64,000 nt of DNA from NCBI GenBank assembly GCA_963921935.1, contig OY998176.1, positions 182,987,842-183,051,841 on the forward strand, written 5' to 3'. Source of the stretch: Galeruca laticollis. Taxonomy: Eukaryota > Arthropoda > Insecta > Coleoptera > Chrysomelidae. Under the pieces are notes generated by a model. It ran no database searches. It was not told the DNA's origin and saw only the letters and a program-made list of their open reading frames with translations. The translations under genes were made by a program, and so were the position numbers. Numbering within the stretch: position 1 is the first letter of the stretch; every line of letters starts with the position of its first letter. This document shows positions 10,503 to 22,235 of the stretch, piece by piece.

Positions 10503-12035
10503 TATTGCATAAATAAAAAAACAGACTTAAATAACCTTATCTATGCCTATCTTTTAGATTTTGAAAAAGAGCATTCATAACAATCTTTAAGTTTATGATA
10601 AATAAAGCAAAATTATAGTAGTTCAGGAACAAATAGTTTACCTATTGATTTATGTTTAAAATAATTTATTATAGAAATGTTCAAAAATTTTTTTCATAAT
10701 CTCTTAAGATTTCAGTGAAATTGAAAAAACCGGTACAAAATTAGAAAAAAATATCTTGTCCAGGAATCCAACCTAAAAAAATAAAATTGTGTAAGCATAT
10801 TACATAACAAGTTTGAGAAGAGATATATTACACATCTTAACAAAAATTGAATTATTGTGCAACTGCTGCACGCATTCAGTGAAAGCAAGAGATAAAAAGG
10901 GGTATATTAATCTGTAGTTGCTATAACGTAACATACTTTGAAACTGATTTAATAAAGTGTAACTGATACACATACATTACAGCTAGATTACAGAAAATTT
11001 ATTACAATAGTTATTTAATAATATTAAAATAAATAAAAATTATACACCAAAAAATTTTTATGAAACATCACGGTAAATCAACAGAAATCCAATCTGTTTA
11101 AAAAAATTCTATCGTTTACGTGCAGTTACTTTTTCTCACGCAAGAGTGGCTGTTTCGAGTGCCTCAACCATTCCATAACGTACACTTCAAAATACTTATC
11201 TGTGAAACATATAAAGGTGTTCTGAATAGCAGCTAAAAAAACAACTGTTTTATATCAAATTGTGCCCATAGAGACCTTTGATCAGAACATCATAAACTAC
11301 ATCAAACTATATTTTCAGCCAATCGACTGGGACCCATTTCCCATAAGAAACATGCGGGGTTCTTCCAAGGAATAATAACATATTTTATTTCGAGAAGTGA
11401 CTTTTCATGGTCTCACTCCGTTTGGCAGGTAAATTCAGGTGTGCCATGAAAATTCATACTTCTCTTCTGTATAAAATAATATATATACTATTTTCATCTT
11501 GTTATTCCCGTCCTGGAACATATTGTATTTTAACATTGTGGAATTGTAACTTAATGAGAACTAAGCATTATTAATACACTGTATACAAAAAAACTACTCA
11601 TGAAGAAGAGATATGAACACATTATTAAGTTAAATGAGTTTATAATTAATTGTATCCAATCGAATATCCAATAGTTGTGTTTCTACAATATTACTTTCAA
11701 TCACTTTGCCACAATAAATTTTATCAGATGAACATGGTTCATAAGCCACTTTCTATTTAGGTCAAAAATGTTCACTACTTTTCCTACAAAACCATATTTA
11801 AAAATGCAATAGCAATTAGGACTCTTAATACTGAAAGTTAAATTTTGTCATTGAACTCGTTCATAACTATCTACAAATATATCATTAATCTTCTCCACGA
11901 TAATATGATGCAATAATTGAATTATGTTTGTTAATTGGAGCATTCAGTGTCATAAGTTACATATTCTTCAACTAAATTAATATACTTTTGTAAGGAATAT
12001 ATAGAGGTTTTCACTTCAGCGTTATTGTATACAGA
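10503..12035. other. No gene seen
   Basis: About 1.5 kb of AT-rich sequence without a domain-bearing frame on either strand. Confidence 0.4.
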
Positions 12036-12660
12036 ACTATGAAATAAAACAATATAATCTGTTTAAAACTTCATTTATTTGAACTGATGTTCAATTTAAA
12101 CTGGTTGACGCGTTTTACTAACACAGTAGTTTTCTCAAAACGAATGAAGGTATAATATAAAAATGTTTTAATATATACAGTGCATAAATACAGAATTGTA
12201 TTTACTAATGTTAACAAACGTATTGAAAGAAATTACCTGGAAATCCATTCACTGAAAACACTCATAAGCTACCTTCTAGGTAAAAAGGTTTACTAAAGGA
12301 TAGTGATTGATATCTATTTGGTCGTTAAGAAGGTTACCTGAATATTTATTTTCGTTAACCTCAAGGGCCTCTAATAAATTTAAACTGAAGAATTTTCCGA
12401 CTACATGTAGAATTTCAAAATTAGGGTCGAAAATGTGTTGGTTTTCTAATAAATGATTTGAATAGTTATAATCTAATTTTTTTTGTAATAGCTACGTTTG
12501 TGTTCCGAAATTCTGTGCCCTGTATATATTAAAACATTTTCATATTATACCTTCATTCGTTTTAAGAAAGCTACTGTGTTAGTGAAACGCGTCAACTAGT
12601 TTAAATAAATGAAGTTTTCAACAAATTATATTTTTTTATTTCATCGTTCAGTATGGATCT
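12036..12660 (-). mobile_element. Penelope-like element fragment with inverted terminal segments
   Basis: Arms 12040-12185 and 12525-12655 are inverted copies (gaatgaaggtataatat, acacagtag, gacgcgtt). On the minus strand between them (about 12525-12305) is a degenerate C-terminal piece of a GIY-YIG endonuclease region, the same piece that is open at 19866-20057. Conserved ends contain GTTAGTGAAACGCGTCAA, similar to the hammerhead-type motif of Penelope-like elements. Confidence 0.65.
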
Positions 12661-13145
12661 TCATCAAGTAAAAGCCTCATCTATTCAATTATTGTATACA
12701 GTGTATTTTCAAATAGTAATGAGCTTTTTAGCAGACATTTTTGTTATTAAAATCTCAACAGTCTCTAATTGTCCACAAGAATATTTAGTAATTTTCTAAA
12801 CCTGCAAAACTATATTGATGGCTATGACTACTACTATTGCTACTACTACAAAAACTAGAACTAGAGATATTTGATTCAATATTTTTTCTACTATTTAATA
12901 CAATGTCTGTATCAGCTGAAATAGTTACATAGTTTTTACATAATTACCAAATATTTTATTTTTTTATTATTTATATAAGTAGGAATATCTTGAACATTGA
13001 ACATATTTTCTTCTAGATCCAAATCTCTGCAAACATATTAGCATGTTTTATTATTAATAATGATATATACCTTATTGCAATATTAAGTTCTTTGTAGGTA
13101 TAATGCATATCTATGATTTGAAATATTCTAAATCGTTTTTAAAAT
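12661..13145 (-). pseudogene. Family Y 3' gene segment, copy 1
   Basis: On the minus strand an acceptor-like tgtttgcag (about 13040) precedes DLDLEENMFNVQDIP. A second acceptor, ctatttcag, precedes DTDIVLNSRKNIES, then a serine-rich tail (SSSSFCSSSNSSSHSH) ending YSFAGLENY and a TAA at 12785-12787. The same block is at 18478-18822 and 19450-19720 on the plus strand. It looks like the last exons of a gene carried next to a Penelope insertion. I do not recognise the protein, and low complexity limits inference. Confidence 0.45.
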
Positions 13146-13173
13146 TTACCTACCAACTAAAATATTTTAAAAG

Positions 13174-15475
13174 TTGAAAATACCTGCTAAAAATGCAATT
13201 TGCAATTCCTGCAATAAAAGAGTTCATTTTTCAACTGTGTGTAGATCAAGTAACACCAAAAGAATTCAGAAAACATCTGCTGCCATTTTGTCTACAATTT
13301 CTGCTGTTTCTCCTAGTTGTTTATCCAAATTTGTGTCATTCCATCAAGAATTATTGTTAAAATGGCTTCAACATCTCTCACGTCGCAAGCTCTTGGGTAT
13401 TGTATTGTACGCCTACAAATTTTGGATAACATTTATTCAAATGTAAAGCTTTTAGTCCTTGATGAACTCTGCACTGAAGTGATCATTTGTCATGATATTC
13501 TGAAGAAACATTCCCGACTCGAAATTCTTTTTGGAGGTGACAAATGTTCAACCGTTCAGACTATTTTCAAATTTGATGTTTAATTGCAAACCAATCGCAA
13601 TAAAATCTCGTCGATTAACAACTTCAGACCTCAACTTTATTGAGCAAAAAATCAAACATCTTCTAAAAGGAAATATCATAGAACCCAGTATCTCCCCTTG
13701 GCGAGCTCAACCTCTGGTAACTTCAAGTGAAAACCACAAGAAACGTATGTGTATTAACTATTCTCAAACCATAAATAAATATACATTATTGGATGCATAC
13801 CCATTGCCACGGGTAGAAGACATTGTAAACCAAATTTCGAAATATTCCGTTTTTAGTACAATTGACCTCCGTAGTGCCTATTACCAAATTCCAATTAAAG
13901 ATGAAGAAAAGATCAACACAGCATTTGAAGCTTGTGGAAATTTGTACCAATTCACTCAAATTTCGTTTGGTGTTACCAATGGAGTCGCTTGTTTCCAACG
14001 AACCGTCGACAGTATCATCAAGAAAGAAAATCTCAAAATCGTCTATGCTTATCTGGATGACGTCACTGTTTTTACAAAAATTTTTGGGTGTAATTAAGAG
14101 GTACCGTTTAACAATGAGTGAAACGAAATTAAGATTTTCTCTCAAATCGATTTGCATTATCGGTTATTTAATATGCGACAAAACTGTGAAGCCGGACCCA
14201 GAACGACTTAAGCATCTTTTGAATTTACCAGTACCTGATACTACAACTTCTCTTCGAAGAATTCTAGGAATGTTTGCACACTACTCTAAATGGGTTCTTA
14301 AATTTTCCGAAAAAAATCAACCGCTAGCATACAGCACAAGTTCTCCATTGTCTGAAAAAGTAATTTTGGCATTTAGACAGCTCAAACAAGACATAGCCAA
14401 CTCTTCGATTTCTCCAATTGATGTCGACGCTATGTTAACTGTTGAAACCGATGCCTCAGAATTTGCAATAGCTGCTCAATTATCCCAATCAGGAAGACCA
14501 GTCTCATTTTTCTCAAGAACCTTGTCCTTTCAGGAATAAAAGCATTCGTCAGCTGAAAAAGAAGCGTACGCAATAGTAGAAGCACTGAAAAAGTGGCGAC
14601 TTTTTTATTTGGTACGCATTTTTAGCTCATTACGGATTAGAAGTCAGTGGCATTTATGTTTAATGAGAAGTCCTCTTCCAAAATCAAATATGAAAAAATT
14701 CAACGTTGGCGTTTGGAATTGTCATGCTAGAAGTATGATATCGTTTACAGACCAGGAAGTCAAAACACGGTAGCTGATGCATTTTCCCGTATTACTTCTG
14801 CAATCATGTCATCGGCTGATCAAAAGAAATTATTTGATTTACATTCTTCTTTGTGTCACCCTGGTATTACCCGGTTTTTCCATAGGAAACGCTGCAAAAA
14901 TCTCCGTTATTTTGTGGAAGACGTCTGTCAAATTACCTCCTCATGTCCTGTTTGTGCTGAAATTAAACCAAAATTTCATAAAAATGAAGGAACGTTAATC
15001 AAAGCCACCTCACCATTTGAACGCTCAACTTATCGATAATCAGCTCCTACATGGCTAGCTGCACTAGGACCAATACAATTAAAGAGATTTGTCCGTTCGA
15101 ATAAATACGAACCCTTAGTTGACGAACTCCAACTCCTAGAAGCCAACTCGGAATATGCCCATATCCGACTGGAAAATGGAGAAGAAAAGACAGTTTCAAC
15201 TCGGCATTTAGCTCCTCGAGGAGACATATCATTAATTCGCTGCGGTGAAAATTTTGTCAATCAAGATCAAGTCCATTCAAATCAACAGCATCAAAATCAA
15301 GACCAAAACATTCACGAAAGTCGAGACCAAACCATTCAAGAGAATCAAGACTATCTAATCAAGACCACTCCATTCAAGAACAGAACAATCAAGGCGTAGT
15401 ACTGAATATCGATAGATCAGTTAGGACACGAAGGCGTCCTCCTGATTATATTCATGACATTGTCAGTTATGTTAC
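13174..15475 (+). pseudogene. Gypsy-type pol, decayed
   Basis: Blocks in order on the plus strand: a CCHC zinc knuckle (CNSCNKRVHFSTVC, 13200-13245); a protease-like region ending HDILKKHSRLEILFGGD (to 13540); reverse transcriptase 13580-14090 with FSTIDLRSAYYQIPI and the catalytic YLDD at about 14050; an RT thumb and RNase H region to 14640; an integrase HHCC zinc domain at 14820-14990 (CHPG, CPVC); and a C-terminal segment with KRFVRSNKYEP and STRHLAPRG (15085-15240). Frames change near 14090, and a TAA interrupts at 14537-14539. The integrase core is missing between 15030 and 15058. A tail with RTRRRPPDYI follows. Replication is not possible from this copy. Confidence 0.85.
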
Positions 15476-15560
15476 AAAGTTGTCAATAATTTTATGTCAG
15501 TTATTTTCTGTAGAATAAAGCCTTATTCTAAAGGTTCCCTTGTATTCACCTCATCATGTG
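15476..15560 (+). other. Possible start of Gypsy 3' LTR with AATAAA
   Basis: tgtcaataattttatgtcag follows the last coding remnant, and gaataaagcc gives a poly(A) signal at about 15513. The other LTR boundary and a second LTR were not found. Confidence 0.35.
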
Positions 15561-16741
15561 AAGACAGGTTTGGTTACAGCCTGCACCACTTCGCCGGAAG
15601 GATGATGGCAGAGTAATCCCTAAAACTCTGGGCTGACAGAAATGATTGAACTACTGAAGCTCTATCGTGGTGAACAAATGATACAAATATAGATAAAATC
15701 CAACAGGCGAATACTATATACGATACTTAATATAACAATCCAATATATCCAATATTTCTGTGAAATTCAAATTATAAATCAATCTAGGATCTCCTTAGTA
15801 TTTCCTTCATCGAGCTCCTTGCTGTGTAGAATAGCATAATTTGGGAATATTAATTTATCGATAATGGAGGCACTCTCTATAGTTTGTTGATTTGACGATA
15901 TTTTAAATGGTTACTATCAATTTTCAGTAGATTTATTTTTATTTACCGAAATAGTTTTATATGTTTGATCCATTCAAATATTTCAATATATCAATACAAT
16001 GACGATAACTTATGTACTACTCCATTGTTCGAGTGATATCCCCAATTTTATTATTCAATTTGAATTTTTAAATGTATGTAGTCCTCCAGTTACTATTTAA
16101 AATTGATAACAATTTATGTAAAATTTGTCCTTCTGTCTATAAAACGCCTTACGAGTATTATCTCACTAGTTATCTCACTAATTGAATAATTTTAATATAT
16201 AATGTAGTTCATAATTGCATCAATACATATTACATTGAATGTCATTTTAAAAATCTTAATTTTTCTGACCATAAAAATTGGCGTACTGACTCTTTCAGAT
16301 CCTTCGCCATTTCATAAATGTTTTACTTACTTTTTGTATAAGTTGAAAGAATACCTATTTAAAACTGAATAATAATAACAGATACATGAAAGTATTTTTT
16401 CGTTACTTTCGAGGGAACTATTAATTCCTATTATTTGAGATGCATTTCATACATTGGGAAGTTGTTCACGAAAACTTTTTTTTGTATGCACATGTATTGT
16501 AAAGTTACAATAGATTCCACGTGTGGCCTCCGAACGTGAAGGTATTATTTTTCGTTCGAGTGCTCATTAACGTTATCAACACAAGTGATTAGTTTTTTTG
16601 TGTCAAATATTTGCTGGCCCATATTGGTATGTATTTATTTACACTAATTACACTGTTTGATACATAAAATTAATTCTTCTATAGGCCAGTTGCTTGGTCT
16701 ATACAGTTTATTAAATATTTTGGCATCCAAAATATTTTAAC
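15561..16741. other. No gene; includes the probable 5' leader of the following LINE
   Basis: 15561-16450 shows nothing recognisable. The last ~240 bases before 16742 are probably the LINE 5' UTR with its internal promoter, by position only. Confidence 0.35.
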
Positions 16742-18083
16742 ATGTCAACTCAACCCACTGCACGAAGCTTTGCTGCTGTTACTGAATCCAATTCAAGAAA
16801 ATCAACTTTGACACCTACAACATATCCTAGAAGAAATAAAGCTATCGTAATAAATGCGCTTCCGGATACAGTTCTCTTCGATTACATCAAGGCAATAGGT
16901 GAAATTGTGACACCAAAAGGAATCACCCATGCTTCCCGTATATGTAATCAACGTATTTGCATCTTTCTCACTTCTACTTCAGTCGTTGATAACCTCCTTA
17001 AAAACAACTCTACAGTTACCGTTAAAGAAGAAATCGTCCCCATACGCAGACTTATCAGCCCCTGGAAAAGATTACTAATATATAACGTATGTCCCTCAAT
17101 TCCTAATCTACTCATCGAACAGGCACTAAAAAACGATCTCGGACTTCCACTTGCATTACCCATCACCTATATTCGTACTGGCTCACCTGAAGAAGATGAT
17201 TCCCATATTATAAGCTTTCGTCGGTCTATCTATGTCATACCAGACAAAGATAACTTTGAAATAGGAACTTCTGTTTTAATTCATTTCGAAAATACTGCTT
17301 TCCGGATCATCGTTACCTCAGATAAATTGGAGTGTTTCCTGTGCAAAGAATCTGGACATACTGCTGATACCTGACAAAATCCTCTTGACACTTCCTCTCT
17401 CTCCAGAACTACCCCTATCCAGAACCATTCTACCGATAATATATCTAATGATCCTACTTCCACTGATCCTACTTTCTCTACTACCCCTGTCCCTATATCC
17501 TCCACCGACAATCATTCCGCCAACACACTTCCTCCTTTAGACCAGCCTACTCCTAGTATTTCTGGTCTCAAACGACTTCATTCTACTGACTCTAGCCTCG
17601 AATCACCCCCTGTAATTATCACGTCTATCCCCCTCACACTCAGCCAAGACAAAACAGATTCACTATCTGACAACGCCTTTCGTGCCCCCAAGCCTGCCTC
17701 CAAAAAGAAAAAAAGAGTCTAAGACTCTAACAACAATTATCAGCCTCTCTGCACGCTCAATTATTGAAGATTTAACAAAAAAATACTGTACATCCTTCTC
17801 GATTACTTCAGAACAGAAGAGAAGAGAAAAAATCTTTCGGAAGCAACGATCCATTAGCTGAAGCTTACCAATTTACTTCAAACATTAAATCCCTACTTGC
17901 AGATCTTCGTCAAATTTATCATGCCATCTCCGATAGGTCACTCAAAAATCGCATTACCCGTCTAACAAAGAAAATACAATGTACCAAGAATCCCAACGAT
18001 GCAATTGATTCTGCTAGCCTTGAATCTTTTAGCTCCAATGGTAGTGACTCCAATTGTTACGATACCGACCTCTTTTGATATTA
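16742..18083 (+). pseudogene. LINE ORF1 (nucleic-acid-binding protein), I/Jockey-like, broken
   Basis: Starts with ATG at 16742 after ttttaac. The open frame to 17374 holds an RRM-like region and ends inside a zinc knuckle. It reads CFLCKESGHTADT, and the fourth ligand codon is TGA, so a single Cys-to-stop change truncates the protein. Past the stop the same frame continues through a Ser/Thr/Pro-rich linker to a basic KKKKRV end near 17720. More ORF1-like sequence (SLLADLRQIYHAISDRSLKN) follows in another frame up to about 18080. ORF1 of this type binds LINE RNA. The dense nonsense and frame changes show an inactive copy. Confidence 0.78.
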
Positions 18084-18474
18084 CTAAAAAATTCACGATA
18101 ATTCGGTGGAATTGCGACGGATACTATTCTCACCTTGAACGTCTTCAACAACTTATTTCCCTCTACCACTCTGATTTCCTATTTCTTCAGGAAACTAATT
18201 CTACGTCTTCCAATATCCCTACATCAAAGGACTTCGAAGGATATCATTACATCTGAACTATCTGCTCAAGGGCCAGTGGTGGAGTATCCATATTTGTATC
18301 CAAAGATCTTTACTCAACTCATCTGCCCCTTACTACTAATCTTGAAGCCATTGCCATAACAGCCTACTGTCCCCAAAAATTAACCATTTGCTCCATATAC
18401 ATTCCCCCTGACTACACACTAAATGAAGAAGAGCTACTTAACTTGGTTTACGATCTCCCCCAGCCCTTTGTATT
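18084..18474 (+). pseudogene. LINE ORF2, N-terminal endonuclease fragment
   Basis: The frame beginning near 18090 reads IIRWNCDGYYSHLERLQQLI, then LFLQETNS with the catalytic Glu of apurinic-type endonucleases, then a TGA at 18254-18256. In the same frame follow RASGGVSIFVSKD and ICSIYIPPDYTLNEEELL. The sequence stops at 18474, just before the expected GDFNAH block, where family Y sequence begins. So this is a 3'-truncated LINE: the reverse transcriptase is absent. Confidence 0.78.
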
Positions 18475-18477
18475 GTA

Positions 18478-18822
18478 TATTTCAAATCATAGATATGCAT
18501 TATACCTACAAAAAACTTAATACTGCAATAGGGTAAATATTATTATTAATAATAAAACATGCTCATATGTTTGCAGAGATTTGGATCTAGAAGAAAATAT
18601 GTTCAATGTTCAAGATTTTCCTGAAGCTACTTACATAAATAATATAAAAATAAAATAGTTGGTAATTATGTAAAAAAAGGGGAGTAACTATTTCAGCTGA
18701 TACAGGCATTGTATTAAATAGTAGAAAAAATATTGAATCAAGTATCTCTAGTTCTAGCTTTTGTAGTAGTAGCAATAGTAGTAGTCATAGCCATTAATAT
18801 AGTTTTGCAGGTTTAGAAAATT
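18478..18822 (+). pseudogene. Family Y 3' gene segment, copy 2 (left part)
   Basis: A plus-strand copy of the block at 12780-13145: acceptor-like gtttgcag, DLDLEENMFNVQDFP, then ctatttcag and the serine-rich exon (IESSISSSSFCSSSNSSS). It is split at 18822 by a 627-bp insertion, and its last 138 bp are repeated after that insertion. Confidence 0.5.
18685..18822 (+). repeat. 138-bp direct repeat, left copy
   Basis: Identical by eye to 19450-19587 (taactatttcagctgatac to aggtttagaaaatt). It flanks the 627-bp inserted segment. The uninterrupted single copy is at 12785-12940 on the minus strand. Confidence 0.85.
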
Positions 18823-19449
18823 TCTTTGCAATGCAGATATTATTCCTTGGTCCATAGGCTGTATCGGTGATATTGGATTGGAATATAAATAATCAGTTTC
18901 TACATTATTCAACCTAACTTCTGATATATGCGGTAAACAATTTGCACCAAATAAAAAAGGCTTTCCTATGCATCCTTACCACTTCCTTATCAGAATTAAT
19001 GAGACATTATTTAAATAATTTTTTTTATTGATGCCTCATATTACCTTTTTAAAGCACGCGTCAGCGTGTTTAAATCGAACTTTCAAACACGCGCGTTTTT
19101 AAAGTCCCTATGGTAACAACAACAACTTGAGAATCGTGAGTATCAATGACAACTTTTTTTATTAGTTTTTAAATTGTATATTTTCATTGGGAACCAATCT
19201 CTTATTTGGTTTTTTCTGCAAAATTTATTTATATATTCATATATATATATTGTATCCTTTCAAATATAAATAAACTTTTTGATTATTGATCTGACAGCAG
19301 TACCCCGTAACGTCAAATAAAAATAAATACTATTTGACGTTCACGAAACTTGGCTGGGCATCGAGGACAGACTTCTATTTTTTTGTAGTAATAATATAAT
19401 AATAATATTTTATGATTTCAAAGTGCACCAATAAAAAAATATTCGTGGA
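18823..19449 (-). mobile_element. 627-bp insertion duplicating part of a pogo/Tigger element
   Basis: The stretch 18819-19454 matches 24688-25323 at about 98% by eye, with no length change. On its minus strand near 18960-18825 it carries the pogo/Tigger transposase piece EVRLNNVETDYLYSNPISPI followed by QPMDQGIISALQR. The remainder is the insert that interrupts the Tigger copy at 24.9-25.4 kb. Because it contains that junction, it was copied from a locus of that structure rather than transposing as a simple element. It includes a GC-rich hairpin (gcgtgtttaaa...aaacacgcgcg, about 19058-19095). Confidence 0.7.
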
Positions 19450-19587
19450 TAACTATTTCAGCTGATACAGGCATTGTATTAAATAGTAGAAAAAATATTG
19501 AATCAAGTATCTCTAGTTCTAGCTTTTGTAGTAGTAGCAATAGTAGTAGTCATAGCCATTAATATAGTTTTGCAGGTTTAGAAAATT
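19450..19587 (+). repeat. 138-bp direct repeat, right copy
   Basis: The right-hand copy of the duplication flanking 18823-19449. It contains the serine-rich exon of family Y in the same frame, and the remaining family Y sequence follows to about 19720. Confidence 0.85.
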
Positions 19588-20060
19588 ACTAAAAATTCTT
19601 CTAGACAATTAGAGACTGTTGAGATTTTAATAACAAAAATGTCTGCTAAAGAGCTCATTTTCATTTGAAAATACACTGTATACAATAGATGAGGCTTTTA
19701 CTTGATGAAGATCCATACTGAACGATGAAGTAAAACAATATAATTTGTTTAAAGCTTCATTTATTTGAACTAATGCTCAATTTAAACAGGTTGACGCGTT
19801 TCACTAACACAGTATCTTTCTCAAAACAAATGAAGGTATAATATAAAAATGTTTTAATATATACAGTGCACAGAATTTCGGAACATAAACGTAGCTATTA
19901 CAAAAAAAAATTAGATTATAACTATTCAAATCATTTATTAGAAAACCAACACATTTTCGACCCTAATTTTGAAATTCTACATGTAGTCGGTAAATCTTTT
20001 AGTTTAAATTTATTAGACATTAACAAAAATAAATATTCAGGTAACCTTCTTTGCTGATTC
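19588..20060 (+). mobile_element. Penelope-like fragment with GIY-YIG C-terminal piece
   Basis: The end of family Y (to 19720) leads into Penelope terminal sequence (gttgacgcgtttcactaaca, 19790-19810). An open frame follows at 19866-20057, reading RISEHKRSYYKKKLDYNYSN and then LLENQHIFDPNFEILHVV, which matches the C-terminal portion of Penelope GIY-YIG domains. No reverse transcriptase lies upstream. The arrangement family Y-Penelope end-GIY-YIG is the same, inverted, at 13145-12260. Confidence 0.65.
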
Positions 20061-20390
20061 ATTGGAAATGAATGAGAATAAGCATTTGAATAACAACCAA
20101 AGTTTTTTTTTAAAGAATTCTCCCATACATGTTATAGTATTTTACCTCTTTCTAACACTACTAAGGTAGTATATTACTGTTTTTGTTCTCGTTATTTCCA
20201 TCAAATAATCGCATAGTATTTGCATTGATATAGAATTTTATTTCTGACTATGGTTTATCTGCATTTATTTCAATTGATGGAAACCAAAATAATTATATTC
20301 TCAATTTACATAAGATGCACCTTTACAGTTTATATATGTGTTTATATATATATACACAAGATGTACGAATAGTGCGTGACATATGAACAA
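20061..20390. other. No gene seen
   Basis: AT-rich sequence with a short TA run at 20342-20355. Confidence 0.4.
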
Positions 20391-20826
20391 TAAACAACGA
20401 ATAGATTAGTGGGTATTGCACGTAAACAGAAGAAGGGGCTACTGAAAAGAATGGTAACCGCAGACATGCATGTTTCTGGCTCATTAGCTGTCATCGGTAC
20501 GGTACAACCAAAAAAAGATGTGAAACATGGGAGCAAAGGTGTTGAATGTTATATGCACCTCCGTGTCTATATTGGTTGTTGTCTCGAATATTCGAGATCT
20601 TCTAATATTACTGACACAAATGTTGTGTTTGACTATCCTGCTGAATTCTGTAATATTTTCTCATGTTTCATTCAACACCTTTGCTCCCATGTTTCACATC
20701 TTTTCTTGGTTGTACCGTACCGATGACAGCTAATGAGCCAGAAACATGCATGTCTGCGGTTACCACTCTTTTCAGTAGCCCCTTCTTCTGTTTGCGTGCA
20801 ATACCCACTAATCTATTCGTTGTTTA
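20391..20826. mobile_element. Foldback element with ~158-bp arms
   Basis: Arms 20391-20548 and 20664-20826 are nearly perfect inverted copies (aacgaatagattagtgggta, gcagacatgcatgtttctgg). A loop of about 115 bp separates them, and the right arm runs into a TA microsatellite. It belongs to the same family as 2525-3022, 3190-3310 and 28735-28858. No protein is encoded. Frames read across the arms are strand shadows. Confidence 0.8.
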
Positions 20827-20828
20827 TT

Positions 20829-20847
20829 ATATATATATGTATATATG

Positions 20848-20896
<49 letters not shown>
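20829..20896. repeat. (TA)n microsatellite
   Basis: A long TA run with tgta interruptions at the left, directly abutting the foldback arm. Confidence 0.95.
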
Positions 20897-20898
<2 letters not shown>

Positions 20899-21500
20899 TC
20901 AAATATCTTCGCGTTAACCGTGCGTCCGTACATTGTGGTTTTTGCATTAATAACTGCGTCCTGCGACTTTCCGTGTCCGTATATGGACGCAGAATGGTCG
21001 AGAACGTAAAAGAACAAATTTTCAGCGGGACGCCCATTTGTGAGAATGGTCAACAGTTTACGTATATCGTAGTTCAGCCAAAATCCCTGTTGGTGCGCTC
21101 TTCGCGCTCTGCGTATATTGGGATGGCGCATATTTTTGTCACCATTTCGATATTTCTGCGTCCCCGAGATTTTACAGTGTTGTAGTGCTTTATCTTCCGT
21201 ACTTTTATTGATAATTGGTACTGCAGGGTGACAAGAGGACGTACAAAGGTGGATATGCCATTCAGTGTTTCTTTTAGAATACATCACGTATTTCTTATGT
21301 TGGATTTCGCCTTCTCTCGACGGGTTCGGATTGGATTATTTATAGTGCAGTTTCTCAGTAGTAGATTTCCTCTTACTACTTGGTTCATAAAGAAACAGAA
21401 GGGTTTCTTGGGTTCGTGTTCCTTTCCAGAGATAAAACATGTATACTTTGGTCTATTGGCGCGCAGATTCAGACTATTGCTTAATCACGTTGAATAGGAT
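20897..21500. other. GC-richer unassigned block
   Basis: Base composition is visibly more GC-rich and CpG-containing than the surroundings (gcgttaaccgtgcgtccg). Overlapping frames occur on both strands (for example 20898-21287 minus and 21228-21497 plus), but none shows a domain I recognise. It could be a retroelement LTR or leader, or a captured segment. Confidence 0.35.
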
Positions 21501-22235
21501 GAAAATGTGGAGTGGTGTTGTCACAATCCTAAGTTTACCCGGCCTTGGGACTCTCCTCAGGTGGCGAATTCGGCCTTAGTTACACCATTTTTTATTTCTT
21601 CAATTGGGATAAGGTGAATCAACAAACAAAATTTCGGGATAAATGGATTTATTTGACATAAAAATAAATTCACATAAGCCGTATATTCTCAATACAATAC
21701 GAACAAGGATCAGTTATTACAATAAAAATGTTCAACTCTATATTTGATGTCTACCAAAAATAAGTTAAGGACTTATCTTGGGACGACTAGGGACGTACAG
21801 CTGACAGCAGTATTCACGGGTTCTTGAGCGGGGTCGTTGTCTGGACTCTGGAGTGATATGGTCCGGTGAGTGGATCGTTGGAGGGTCCGTCAGGTCCGTA
21901 AGGGTCCGTAAAGGTTCTTAAAAGACCGTAGAGGGGCGTAGAGGTCCGTACAGGCTGCAGAGCTGTATGGAATGAAATAGAAAAACAGGAGCAACAGTAC
22001 AAAATTGAAAAGGGGGAATAAAATGAACAGGTGAGGAGCTTATACTACAAAACATATAAAAATTGAATTTGATTTTCAAAATAAAACCACAGAAATCTGT
22101 TCATTCTTATCCGTCCTGTTCCTAAAATAATCAGAAAAAGCAAATTTAAATCGGTGGAAAATAACCCTATAGGGAATCTGTTATAAATTCGCTTCCTAGA
22201 ATAACTTTGGACGCCACCAGATTTTTTTTAAAGGA
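21501..22235 (-). other. Possible leader region of a minus-strand LTR element
   Basis: This lies downstream, in minus orientation, of the LTR-like segment at 22236-22635. A primer-binding-site-like ggtggcgtccaaag occurs on the minus strand at about 22206-22220. The part 21880-21960 is a loose repeat of gtccgtaa/gtccgtac heptamers. No gag is seen. Confidence 0.35.

Noticed and set aside
20808..21287. 159-codon minus-strand frame ending in an IYIYIY tract
   Set aside because: The tail is microsatellite and the rest has no recognised domain or codon evidence. Left as an unassigned block.
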